In this document: in pieces, positions 7,213 to 16,600 of the stretch
How positions within the stretch are numbered: position 1 is the stretch's first letter
How the letters are laid out: each line of letters starts with the position of its first letter
Translations under genes and position numbers: made by a program
Notes under the pieces: model-generated
The model's database searches: none
What the model saw: only the letters and a program-made list of their open reading frames with translations
Told to the model about the DNA's origin: nothing
DNA from: CAYFJO01 sp964343305
GTDB taxonomy: Bacteria; Planctomycetota; Planctomycetia; Pirellulales; Pirellulaceae
Direction of reading: 5' to 3'
Assembly: GCA_964343305.1 (NCBI GenBank)
Contig: CAYFJO010000096.1
Coordinates: 1 to 28,391 of the forward strand
Length of the DNA: 28,391 nucleotides

Positions 7213-8730
7213 TCAGTCGCCTCGATACAGAATCAACGTCGCGCCAACCAACAGCAACAAGACGATGCCGACTCCGACGCCAATCGATACCATCAGCGTC
7301 TGAGATGCTGTGGATTCTCCATGGTCCGACGTGGCAGACGCCGTGCCATGAGACAAATCGTGCTCATCTCTCATCGCGATTTTGTCGTGCGAAGGCGGAT
7401 TGATTTCCGGCGGATCGGGTTCTTCCGATTGCGATGTTCCTGAGCCAGACCCCGCGTCTTCGACCGTGGCAGTAGGCTCATCGATGTGGACTTCACTTTG
7501 AAGATCACTCGCCGCGGGGAACTGTGGCAATTCAAAATCGGGAATGGCTTGTGCGATCTTTCGGCTCCACTCCTTTTCGTCGCCCAATTCGCCTTTGACC
7601 GTTTTGACCACGAGCGACTTGGTTGAATTGACGAACAGGCCGATCAGCGCCTTGGTTGACGCGCTGGCTTCCGCGGGCTCTGCGTCTTTCGGCATCTCGC
7701 CGTCGCCGCCAATCACCAGGTCGGGGAAGAACTCATCGATGGCAAATTGGTTTTCGTTGCCTTCTTCGGCACCAAACTTCTCGGCTAGTCTCTCGGAGGC
7801 GGCTTCCCAGTCGTACTTCATCAACAAGTCGACACCGGGGTTTTGCTCTTTGACCGTACACGAACACGCACTCGTCACAAACTCAACACATTCCTGCAAG
7901 TTGTCGGAGCTAATCCCCTTGGCGATAAACGGCGGCAACGCTCGACCACGACCATAGATCGCGAACACCATTGGCTTGTCCAGGAATTCGCCAAGATCAC
8001 TCTCGACCGCCATCAGTTGCCGCACGAGCCAACGTTCGGCCTCGTCTTTGCGATTGACTTTCAAATAGGCAACTTCCTGTTTCGGTGCGTCGTCCTCTTT
8101 GTCCGCCTCTTTGTCCGTTGCTAGTTCCTGCGGCGCGAATTGGTCTTCGGGACCGGCATAGAGGTTCAGTTTGCCCGCCGCAACGTCCGCGACAATTTTC
8201 TTCAAAGTCGCTTCGGCATCGGCGTCGGCCTTTTCGTCGCCGGACTCCAACAACAAGAACACGGTCGCCTTGCCGTCTTCCAGATGTTTTCCCACGTTTC
8301 TTCGAACGGGTGAATCGATGACCGCGGGCAGTTCTTTCACGTCGAGCGGCCCGGTGTACAACTCCAAGCCTTGCGGCGAGACAATCATATAGGTTGGGGC
8401 CGCCGCGTCGTCTTTCGATGTCCACGTTTTTTTGACGTCCGGTGGCACGCCCACCAGTTCTTCGTCTTCTTTCAGATCGACGGAGAGATAGACGAGATTG
8501 GTGACTTCGTCCACTTCACGCGGATCCATCGCTGCGTCAATCGCGTCGCGCAACTTTTGATCCGCGTCCGCCGCCGGCTCGTTATGGAAGAAGTAAACTT
8601 CATAGGGCGTCGGTTGCCACTTATACATGGCGTAACGATAGACCGGCGTATCACAGGCCATCGCGTGCCCGGCAAGGGTCGCGAAGGCCACGGCAAACAA
8701 GACAACAAAGGCACGATTAAGGCGCGACAT
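7213..8730 (-). CDS. Exported, C-terminally membrane-anchored protein with CDTPVYRYA motif
   Basis: 505 residues from ATG 8730, with CAGGAGCG upstream. A signal peptide (LNRAFVVLFAVAFATLAGHAMA) leads directly to Cys in ACDTPVYRYAMYKW, which could be a processed N-terminus. Two alpha/beta stretches follow (PTYMIVSPQG..., KATVFLLLES...), then GRGRALPPFIAKGI and the cysteine block CSCTVKEQNPGVDLL (C289, C291). A low-complexity acidic linker (about 430-475) ends in one transmembrane helix (LMVSIGVGVGIVLLLLVGA) and a short LYRGD tail. I remember similar proteins only in planctomycetes, commonly beside ABC transporter genes, but know no assigned function. The topology suggests a periplasmic domain tethered to the membrane that works with the ATPase encoded 7 bp downstream. 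Confidence 0.85.
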   Translation of the reverse strand: MSRLNRAFVVLFAVAFATLAGHAMACDTPVYRYAMYKWQPTPYEVYFFHNEPAADADQKLRDAIDAAMDPREVDEVTNLVYLSVDLKEDEELVGVPPDVKKTWTSKDDAAAPTYMIVSPQGLELYTGPLDVKELPAVIDSPVRRNVGKHLEDGKATVFLLLESGDEKADADAEATLKKIVADVAAGKLNLYAGPEDQFAPQELATDKEADKEDDAPKQEVAYLKVNRKDEAERWLVRQLMAVESDLGEFLDKPMVFAIYGRGRALPPFIAKGISSDNLQECVEFVTSACSCTVKEQNPGVDLLMKYDWEAASERLAEKFGAEEGNENQFAIDEFFPDLVIGGDGEMPKDAEPAEASASTKALIGLFVNSTKSLVVKTVKGELGDEKEWSRKIAQAIPDFELPQFPAASDLQSEVHIDEPTATVEDAGSGSGTSQSEEPDPPEINPPSHDKIAMRDEHDLSHGTASATSDHGESTASQTLMVSIGVGVGIVLLLLVGATLILYRGD

Positions 8731-8776
8731 GCGTACGCTCCTGTTGACAAAGGTGGGATGGAAATCCATTTTTTCC

Positions 8777-8805
8777 ATAATGGGTCAGTCCCATAAGGAT
8801 AACAA
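8777..8805 (-). promoter_or_regulatory. Putative sigma70-like promoter for exported protein/ABC ATPase operon
   Basis: Read on the minus strand: TTGTTA (8805-8800), a 17-bp spacer, CATTAT (8782-8777), with the ATG 47 bp further on. The -35 box is part of the palindrome AACAATTGTT (8801-8810), a possible operator. The mqnD stop at 8845 lies upstream, so the operon probably has its own promoter. Confidence 0.5.
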
Positions 8806-8844
8806 TTGTTGGAGCAATACGCCAACGACATACATCAGATCTCG

Positions 8845-9705
8845 TCAAAAGACGCGAAGTTGTTGGAAATTCGCTGGCACAGCACCAACCTCTCTTGCGC
8901 GTTTTGCCAGCAGATCAAGAGCCTTTCGGCCCGTGTCGCCCAAGTCTCGAGTCCACTCGTTCACATAAAGATCGACATGGGCGAACATCACGTCTTCGGT
9001 CAGTTCCTGTGCGTGACATTGCATCGTGGCAACCGTTTCTTCCCGATTCGCCAGTCCGTAATCGAGCGAGTCACGTAACACAGCCTGCACCCGTGCAATG
9101 GTTTCGTCTCCTAGCCGGTGCCGCGCCAAAATTCCACCAAGCGGGAGCGGTGCGTCCGATGCCTGCTCCCAAACCTCGCCAAGATCCTCGACCAGTGACA
9201 AGCCTTTTTCCTTCCATGTGAATCGACCCTCGTGAATGCAAACTCCAAAATCTGCTGTACCCGCTTCCAACGCTGGCATGATGTCGGAGAACACCACGTG
9301 CTCGATGTCACCTTCGTTGGGGTGAAACAATCGATACAACAAGGTGGCGGTTGTGTGCGGGCCGGGGCAAAGCACACGCGCGGGCCTCGATGCCTTGTCC
9401 GACGAAACCAAATCGCGCGGATAGCTATCGGCTCTCGCCGCGAGCAACAACGGACCGTTGCCGAAACCCAAGGCTGAACCGGTTGGCAACACTCCAAGAT
9501 CGTTGGCCAACAGCAAGGCGGCATGAAAGCTTGCCTTGGCGACATCAAACTCGCCGGCAAACAACCGCTGGTTCAATTCTTTGATGTCAATTAGCTCGAT
9601 GTCAAATTCGAGTCCGCGCCGGTCAACACGCTTCTCCAGAATGCCGTGAAACGTGAACGTGTCATTCGGGCATGTTGAAATTCCCAAGTGAATCGTCGTG
9701 CTCAC
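8845..9705 (-). CDS. mqnD: 1,4-dihydroxy-6-naphthoate synthase
   Basis: MqnD opens cyclic dehypoxanthinyl futalosine to 1,4-dihydroxy-6-naphthoate in the futalosine route to menaquinone. The 286-residue protein shows GISTCPNDTFTFHG (8-21), LDIKELN-like IDIKELNQRLF, GFGNGPLLLA, the GPHTTATLL loop (115-123) and CIHEGRFTW, whose His158 is the likely catalytic base known in this family. CPNDTF separates MqnD from the related MqnA. Start is GTG 9705, sharing GTGA with the mqnB stop (4-bp overlap), so the two are translationally coupled. Other pathway genes (mqnA, mqnC, mqnE) are not in the window. A very firm call. Confidence 0.96.
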   Translation of the reverse strand: MSTTIHLGISTCPNDTFTFHGILEKRVDRRGLEFDIELIDIKELNQRLFAGEFDVAKASFHAALLLANDLGVLPTGSALGFGNGPLLLAARADSYPRDLVSSDKASRPARVLCPGPHTTATLLYRLFHPNEGDIEHVVFSDIMPALEAGTADFGVCIHEGRFTWKEKGLSLVEDLGEVWEQASDAPLPLGGILARHRLGDETIARVQAVLRDSLDYGLANREETVATMQCHAQELTEDVMFAHVDLYVNEWTRDLGDTGRKALDLLAKRAREVGAVPANFQQLRVF

Positions 9706-10367
9706 GCTTGGCTCTCCATGACTCCGGGCAAATCCAGTTGTTGAAGCAATTGCCAGGCAGCCGCGATGGCTTCGCCGACTTTCCAGTTCACGGTGTCACG
9801 TTCGCCCGCGACGTTTGAAATCCCGCGGATAATTGTCAACTCAGCACCGGATATTTCACACGCCAGCGCAACACCAAATCCCTCCATATCTTCGGCCACC
9901 GCATTTGGAAAACAACGACGGCGGTCTTTTACATCGACCGCTGAACCGGACGCCGCGCAACAAGTCAGCAGAGATTCTTGGTTGTCGACATGTTTGGGAA
10001 CAGCCAAACCAACTGTGTCGACAATCGGCGGCCATTGAACGAAGCCCATTTCTTTGATTGGCGTATGTTGCGCGCCCGTGCCTGCGCCAACGCCGTAAAT
10101 CGACACGGTACGAAACGCATAAGCTTGCCCAATTTCGCAATGCTCGACATCGTAGCTCCCGGCGATGCCAGCGAGAATCACACGGGATGGCATGACCTTG
10201 GCGATCAATTGCGCCGTTCGCGCCGCGGATGCGATCGGGCCAAATCCGCATTGTTCGACTTCTGAGGCAACGCTGTCGAAACCGCGTTGTCGCTCAAAGT
10301 GGCGCACTTCCAGTTCCGTTGGTACCAGAATCAAAGTCGATCGTTGTGCAGCCTTTGACTGAGACAT
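9702..10367 (-). CDS. mqnB: Futalosine hydrolase
   Basis: MqnB cleaves futalosine to dehypoxanthinylfutalosine and hypoxanthine. The 221-residue protein has the nucleoside phosphorylase/nucleosidase fold: ILVPTELE at the N-terminus, GIAGSYD (67-73), VAEDMEGFGVALAC (E162 in the ribose-binding M-E motif) and IRGISNVAGERD (181-191). In this family N185 replaces the Asp seen in MTA/SAH nucleosidases, which helps exclude the latter. It overlaps mqnD by 4 bp, and that pairing supports the assignment. ATG 10367 is the start; the ribosome site is weak. Upstream lies the hairpin at 10399-10419. Confidence 0.94.
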   Translation of the reverse strand: MSQSKAAQRSTLILVPTELEVRHFERQRGFDSVASEVEQCGFGPIASAARTAQLIAKVMPSRVILAGIAGSYDVEHCEIGQAYAFRTVSIYGVGAGTGAQHTPIKEMGFVQWPPIVDTVGLAVPKHVDNQESLLTCCAASGSAVDVKDRRRCFPNAVAEDMEGFGVALACEISGAELTIIRGISNVAGERDTVNWKVGEAIAAAWQLLQQLDLPGVMESQA

Positions 10368-10398
10368 CTACTCAGTTTCTATAACGTGCCCTGTGGAC

Positions 10399-10419
10399 GC
10401 AAGCTCCGGAGGAGTTTGC
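10399..10419. repeat. Small hairpin upstream of mqnB
   Basis: GCAAGCTCC and GGAGTTTGC pair at 8 of 9 positions around a GGA loop, containing the palindrome CTCCGGAG. It lies 32 bp before the mqnB start and 17 bp from the 82-bp repeat. It could be another dispersed element or an mqnBD leader structure; nothing distinguishes these. Confidence 0.45.
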
Positions 10420-10435
10420 GATCATTCGTTGGGAA

Positions 10436-10517
10436 GTGTCTTAATTGTGTGTTGCTACGGACGAGACTTCCGAAGTTTTCCGAAACTTCGGAAGTCTGCA
10501 ACTCAGAATCAGGACAC
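10436..10517 (+). repeat. 82-bp palindromic dispersed repeat, copy 2
   Basis: Same length and architecture as 2207-2288 but in the opposite orientation: GTGTCTT at the left end, AGGACAC at the right, a perfect 15-bp stem (10464-10478 with 10483-10497) and a TCCG loop. Right-flank bases after the stem match copy 1 closely, left-flank bases less so. It sits between the divergent mqnB and TPR genes, just upstream of the TPR promoter. Confidence 0.85.
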
Positions 10518-10536
10518 TACCATTCGTTGAGTTTCG

Positions 10537-10566
10537 TTGACATACTTGATTCGCACCCTTTACGAT
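10537..10566 (+). promoter_or_regulatory. Putative sigma70-like promoter of giant TPR gene
   Basis: A perfect TTGACA (10537-10542) and TACGAT (10561-10566) are 18 bp apart. Initiation near 10573 would give a leader of about 80 nt before the ATG at 10652. It is the best promoter match I found in the window and starts 20 bp after the repeat ends. Confidence 0.6.
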
Positions 10567-10651
10567 GGACAGATGGGCTGGCTAGTGCTGATGAGATTTG
10601 GCCATTCGCCCACTGTTACATAGACCTGTCAATCTGTGGGAGACCATTTTC

Positions 10652-13600
10652 ATGGCACCGCTTCAGTCTTGTTTTCGCAGCGTTTCATTCATCCTCGTGC
10701 TTGCCATTGCGTCCGCCGCCGTCGCTCAATCGGACAATAGCAAAGCCCTCCGCTATCACTCGGTTCTGTTGAAACGGCCCAATCCGGGATACCTGTTCGA
10801 CCGCTTCTACAACACCTGGTTGGACACGGGAACGATCGAGGAATTGACAAAGTTCCTCGACAATCGAGTCGAACAAGACGGCACCACGGCGGACCGACTC
10901 CTGTTGGCGTTTTTTCACGCCAAGCAAGGCGACGATGTCAAGGCTTTGCAGCAATTCAACGTCGCGTTGGCCAACGATCCCAAGAACGCTCAAGCCTGGT
11001 ATCACAAAGCCGTGGTCGAAGCGCGAACGTTGGACTTTGAAACGGCCATCGCCAATTTGGACACGGCCAGTGAAGCCGAGCCCGACGACAAACTTGCCAC
11101 GGCCATCGCCAAACTGCAAGGCAAGCTCTACGTCCGCAACCGCCAGACCAGCAAAGCCTTGGCGACATGGAAGAAACTGCTGGACGACCATCCGGACGAT
11201 GAAGAGCTTTACGAAGACATCATCGAGCTGCAAATCGCGGAAGGGCTGTATGAGGAAGCCGCCGCGCTGTCCGAAGAACTGGTCACTCGCACACAAGACA
11301 AGTACGAGAAGGTCATTCGGCGAATCCGGACGGGCGATATTCAACAACGAGCTGGCAAACGCTCCAAGGCTTTGGAAGTTTACGGCTCGACGCTCGATCA
11401 GGTCGGGCACGGCACGTGGCTCGAACGCGAAATCCTGGCCCAGATCGAACAACTCTTCCGCCGTGAAGATGATCTGACCGGTTTGAAGGGTCAATATCAA
11501 GAACTGCTCGAACAATACGGCAAGCGAATTCAGATCCGCAAGCAGTACGCCAAACTGCTGTCCGAATTGGGCGAAAGCGACGCGGCGCGGAACCAGTTCG
11601 AAGAGATTTTGAAACTCACGCCGGGCGACCGCTCAAATGTCGAAGCGTACATCGCGATGCTGGCCAATTCGGAAATGATCGACGACGCGATCAAGGTCAT
11701 GAAGGCGTTGATCGAGCAGAATCCCGACGATGGCGAGTTGTATCTGCAATTGGCTGGCTTGCACGACAAGGCGAAACAAAAGAAGCAGGCGGGGGAAGCG
11801 GTCACCAAGTACCTTGGGGCGTCGGAAAAAACAGAGTACGCGTATCTGCGCTCGGCTCGCTTGCTCAAGCAGTTCGAATTGCAAGACGAAGCGGAACAAA
11901 CGTTTGAGAGCCTCACGAAGAAGTACCCCGATTCCGTCGCCGCGCAAGAAGCCCGCGCCGCGTTCTTGTACGAGATCGAGAAGAAAGACGAGGCGCTCGC
12001 AATATGGCGAGACTTGGCGAAGGGCAAAGAGCGAGCCCAGGTGGTTCATGTCGCCCGTGTGCTGGCCGCGCGAAACGAGCATGAAGCCGCTTTTGAATTG
12101 CTCGCTGCTCGTCATGACGAGTTCGCCAGCGATCCGATCTATCTCGGCCAGTTCGTGCTCGAAGCGATCGCGCTGAAGAAGTTCGACGACGCGCTTCCGG
12201 CCGCTCGACGCCGCGTTCAATTGGCGCGAAGCGCGTCGGATTTGGAATCGGCCGTGGCTCAGGCAGCGCAAGTTTCCGAAAAGGCTGAGAAGACCGACGA
12301 CCTCATTGAAGAATTGACAAACGCGCCAAAGCGTTCGATCCAACACAATTGCCTGCTGGCCGAGCTGGTCGAACGCCAAGGCGACAGTCGGAGGGCGGAC
12401 GAAATCTTGGCCAACGCTGACGATCAAGACACGCTGCTCTTGATCAGCCAGCAGATTCGCTTGTACACACAGCGGCGCGACTGGACACGCGCCGCCGAAG
12501 CGACGAAGCGTTTGATCGAATTGCCCGAGGGTCGCAAAACCCTCTACGTGCGTCGTTTGGTCGAACTGTACGAGCGGGACTACAAAATCGACGAGGCATT
12601 GCGTTGGGTACAAGAGTGGAAAAAACTGTCGCCCGGAAGCACGATGCCGTGGCTGACCGAATCCAGACTGTTTACGTCGCAGGGCAAAGCGAATGAAGCG
12701 ATCAACACGCTGCGCACCGCCGTTCAGCAATTTGAAGACGATCCAGACGTTCGAGCGCGACTTGCCCAGACTTACGTCGAAGCCGGCAAAGTGGCCGACG
12801 CCGAGCGGATCTATTGGCGTCTGTACGAAGACGGCAAGGATTTGTCGAGCAAGCTGCGCTGGGTTCAACAGTTGGCCCAAACGGCGGAGTTCCAGGGCAC
12901 GACAAAACAACTGATCGAAAAGTTCGAAGAACGCCGCCGCACCAATCGGACCTCGGTCGAACCGCTTCTGGCGCTGGCCGAAATCCATCGGGTCGGCCAC
13001 GACTACGAAGATCGTCGCAAGGCGTTGTTGGAAGCCACTCGCCTCAAGTCCGACGATTTGCAACTGCTCTACCAAATCGCTCGCATCGAAGAAAAAGAAG
13101 GTGATTGGGAGCGTGCTTTGGCCACTTTGCAGCGGGCCGCCAAGATCGACAAGACCACGCGTGCCCGTGAACAAATGGCGCGGCTGCACTTGAACTATGG
13201 AAACACGGACCAGGGCTACGCGATTTTGTTTGAGTTGGCGGGCAGCGAAAAGTCGGATCCACGCAGCGCGGAAGCGATCGCCGAAGCGATGATGAGTGTC
13301 CAGGATTGGCAGCGGGCTGGGGAGTTTCTTGCACCACTCGCGGGAAAATTCACCGACGACTATCGATTGCACTATCTGCTGGGAGTTGCCCAAGAAGAGT
13401 CCGGGGAAGTTCAAGCGGCTCGCGAGACATTCTTAAAGATCCTCACCATGGACAAAGAGATTCCAGGTCTCGCGGCACAAGCGCCGCAAGCACCGTGGGT
13501 TGGATTCACTGGTCCGTTGACAACTTTGGTTCCACAAGAATCGATCGACTATTTGCAGCTCGGTTGGATGTCGGAAATAGTTTACAGCCATCGAAACCAA

Positions 13601-16600
13601 CGTGGCCGGATGCCATCGGGCATGTTTGGCATGGGGTCGGGTTCCATCCAGATGCCATACAACGCGGAATCGGGTCGGCAATACGCGCTGGCACATTTGG
13701 TGCGCATGTCCCAGTTGATGGAAGAAGAAGAGGTGAAGGATTTGCGCGACGCGATGCGCGAAAACGGAATTGCAAATTCCCAGGTGTTGCTCGAAATATC
13801 ACCGTCGATGCAAAACATGGAGCGCATGACCCAGTTGGCACAAAAGTTTCCCAAAGAAAAGGGCCTGGTGGCACTGTCCGTCTTGATGAACATGGAAGGA
13901 CGTCGTGAGGGCAATGCCGACCAGGCGGCGGCCGCCTACGAGATGTTCAAAGACAGCCGCCCGCAATTGGCCTTGATGGCGGCGGTCCAGGCGGCCGCGC
14001 GCGACGAAACCAAGGCAAAGTTAATTGACGATGCGTTGGGTAGTTTGTCCGAAGCCGAGAATCCAAATCTGTTCCTCGTCATGACCATCTCGTCGTCATT
14101 GGGCGGCCGTGGTTTTGGTCCACCCAGTGCCACCAAAGTGCCCGATGAATATCGAAAGAAACTCACGTCGCTGTTGCTCAAGTGGTATCCAAAACTCTCG
14201 AATCTGGGTCCGCAAGGGTTCATGGTGTTTTTCACGGTTGCTCACGCCTTGATACAGAACGAAGACCCGGCGCCGTTTTTCGCGTTTTTAGACGACGAAA
14301 TCGTTCGCTTTCGGTCGAGCAATTCTCTGAACTCGGCGCAGATGATGCAACGATTTGGCGGCGGGCGAAACGAACAAGGTTTCATTACCGTTCTTGAGTT
14401 TCCGCCCACAACACTTGCCAACTTCCCGCCACATGTCGGCGGAATGCTCCAGGGAGGCCAAGTTAGGGGACCGTTCGGCGAAGTCACTCTCGATAAATGG
14501 GATGACGCAGAGGTCGCGGCTGCATTGCCCAAAATCAAGGATCCTACCCTGAAGCTTTTGGCGGCAAACCTGTTTGAACAGCCGGCCGTCGTTGAAAAGA
14601 CGCTTGATGAAATGCTGCGGGCAAAACAACCGCAATTGGACGCTTACTTGCTGGCCGCGTCCAAAGCCATTGCCGACGAAGATTTCAAAGTTGCTTCGGA
14701 GTTGTTGGACAAATCGCGTTACCTGCCGATGACGCGCCACATCCGCAAGCGAGTCGACGCCGCGATTGTGGCGCTCGCGATGGACCACGCCAACGCGGCC
14801 GTTGCACCGGCGGAGATGAAACCCAAGTCGCCAATTGCCAGCGGCATTAAGAAGGCGCTGGCGGCGTTGAAGTTGCTTTCCGGCGGCGACAAGACGACCA
14901 AGCCAGATACGATGGAATCGCTTGGCCAACAAGCCGCCCTGCGTCTTCGCCGCGCCAACCTTCAGCCGAACGAACGGGAAGAACTCATCGCCGCACTCGA
15001 CACACTTGGTCTGACCGATGAAGCCGAAAAACTCGAAAATCGGATCGCCGGCACAGCGTCTCATTTAATGACGCCGCGAGCTTACGCGTCGCCACCGAAT
15101 CAAACCGAGCGAATTGGCAAGCTGCTTGTCGATGGCAAAGAGGATCAGGCGATTCGTTTGGTCGTGACCGATTTGAATGCGTTTGCTCAAACGGCCCTGG
15201 CCAATCCATCGTATCTGCGTCACAACCGTTATGAAACCCGACAACTCACTCGCCTAATTCGATCGCATGGGCTGGAGGAAAGAGTGTTGGCCAAGATCGA
15301 TCCAGGCGAATCCGGTAACGCATTGAAGTTGGGACAATACGGCGTCGCATGTGAGATACTGGATCGTCATGAACTGGCGCTGAAGGCGTACGAGAAGTTT
15401 CTCGAAAAACGGCCAAAAGACAATTCCGTTCGAGTGCGAATGTTTGTCCTCACCGCGGCGGCGGACGTGGAGAAAGCGATCGATCATCTGGAGAAGATCG
15501 ATTTGCGCAGCACCCAGCTTATCGGTGAAGCCATCAGCCAACTGATTGAAGACGATGCGACGGATTTGGAGACGCGCTTCCAATTGGTTGACGTCATCAA
15601 CAAATACTTGGCCAGCCTTCAAGGCACGGACAAGATCGACTTGTCTTGGGTGTCTCGATTGGTCGAACAGGTTGCGAATAGCCACAGCCGAGGCAATATC
15701 TATTTGCGGTCGCTATACGTCGTTGCCGCGCAGCAGCAAGAGCTGACCGGCGATGCGCTCGACTTGGAACAGCTTCGGCGCANNNNNNNNNNNNNNNNNN
15801 NNNNNNNNNNNNNNNNNNNNNNNNNNNNNNNNNNNNNNNNNNNNNNNNNNNNNNNNNNNNNNNNNNNNNNNNNNNNNNNNNNTGGTCAAGGCCAACAAAT
15901 CGAAAGTTGCCAAACGGATGCAATCGGTGCTGGCTCTCTATACCTGCGAGCCGGAGACGTTTCTCGGCGAAGCAACCAAGTATGCGGCCAACGAAGCACG
16001 TGCCAATCTTTATCCTGGCCACGGCGAGGAGAACCCTGCCATCACCAAAGTCGTTGAAATCTGGGATGATCGCAAGCTGGGTGTCTCGATCGACCCCCTG
16101 ATCACCAAGTCGCTCAAAGAGATCGTCGGCAGCGGCGGCTATTATTCGACGATCGGTTTCGTCAGGGAGTATGTCACGGCGCTGGCACGAAGAGATGACA
16201 AGAAATCACTGATGACTGTGACCGAAAACGTGGCTGAGTTGTTTCTGGGTCCAAAAGAAGAACGCGTCGAACTAATCGAGAAACATTACGATCCCAACAG
16301 TGTGTCGTCCGGAACTGTGAACGCCAAGATCCACGGCTTTGTGCAAATCATGGAAGAGTTGATGGGCAAACCGGAGATGCTGTTTGTTGCGCTCGACTTA
16401 TTGGATGACAACGGTTTGCTGCGCAATTCGGACCAGGTTTACCACCGCATCGATAGGGTCGTCTCACAAGATGTCGAAAAGAAGGCCGATGCCGCGATGC
16501 AGTTGCTCGAATCGTCGCCGTTTCTGGGGAGCATGGACCAAATTCGCGTTTACGAGTCGCACGATCATTCGCGCGGCACGGTGATGAGCACGATTATCTA

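Noticed and set aside
11633..13414. 593-codon minus-strand open frame, with others at 10685-11515 and 14288-15064
   Set aside because: All are antisense to the giant TPR gene, whose sense frame has clear helical repeats and a signal peptide. The length is a by-product of GC-biased codons.
15883..16057. Tail of the pre-gap frame after the second gap
   Set aside because: It uses the placeholder length; the translation is low-quality, whereas the shifted frame gives 1,193 sensible codons.
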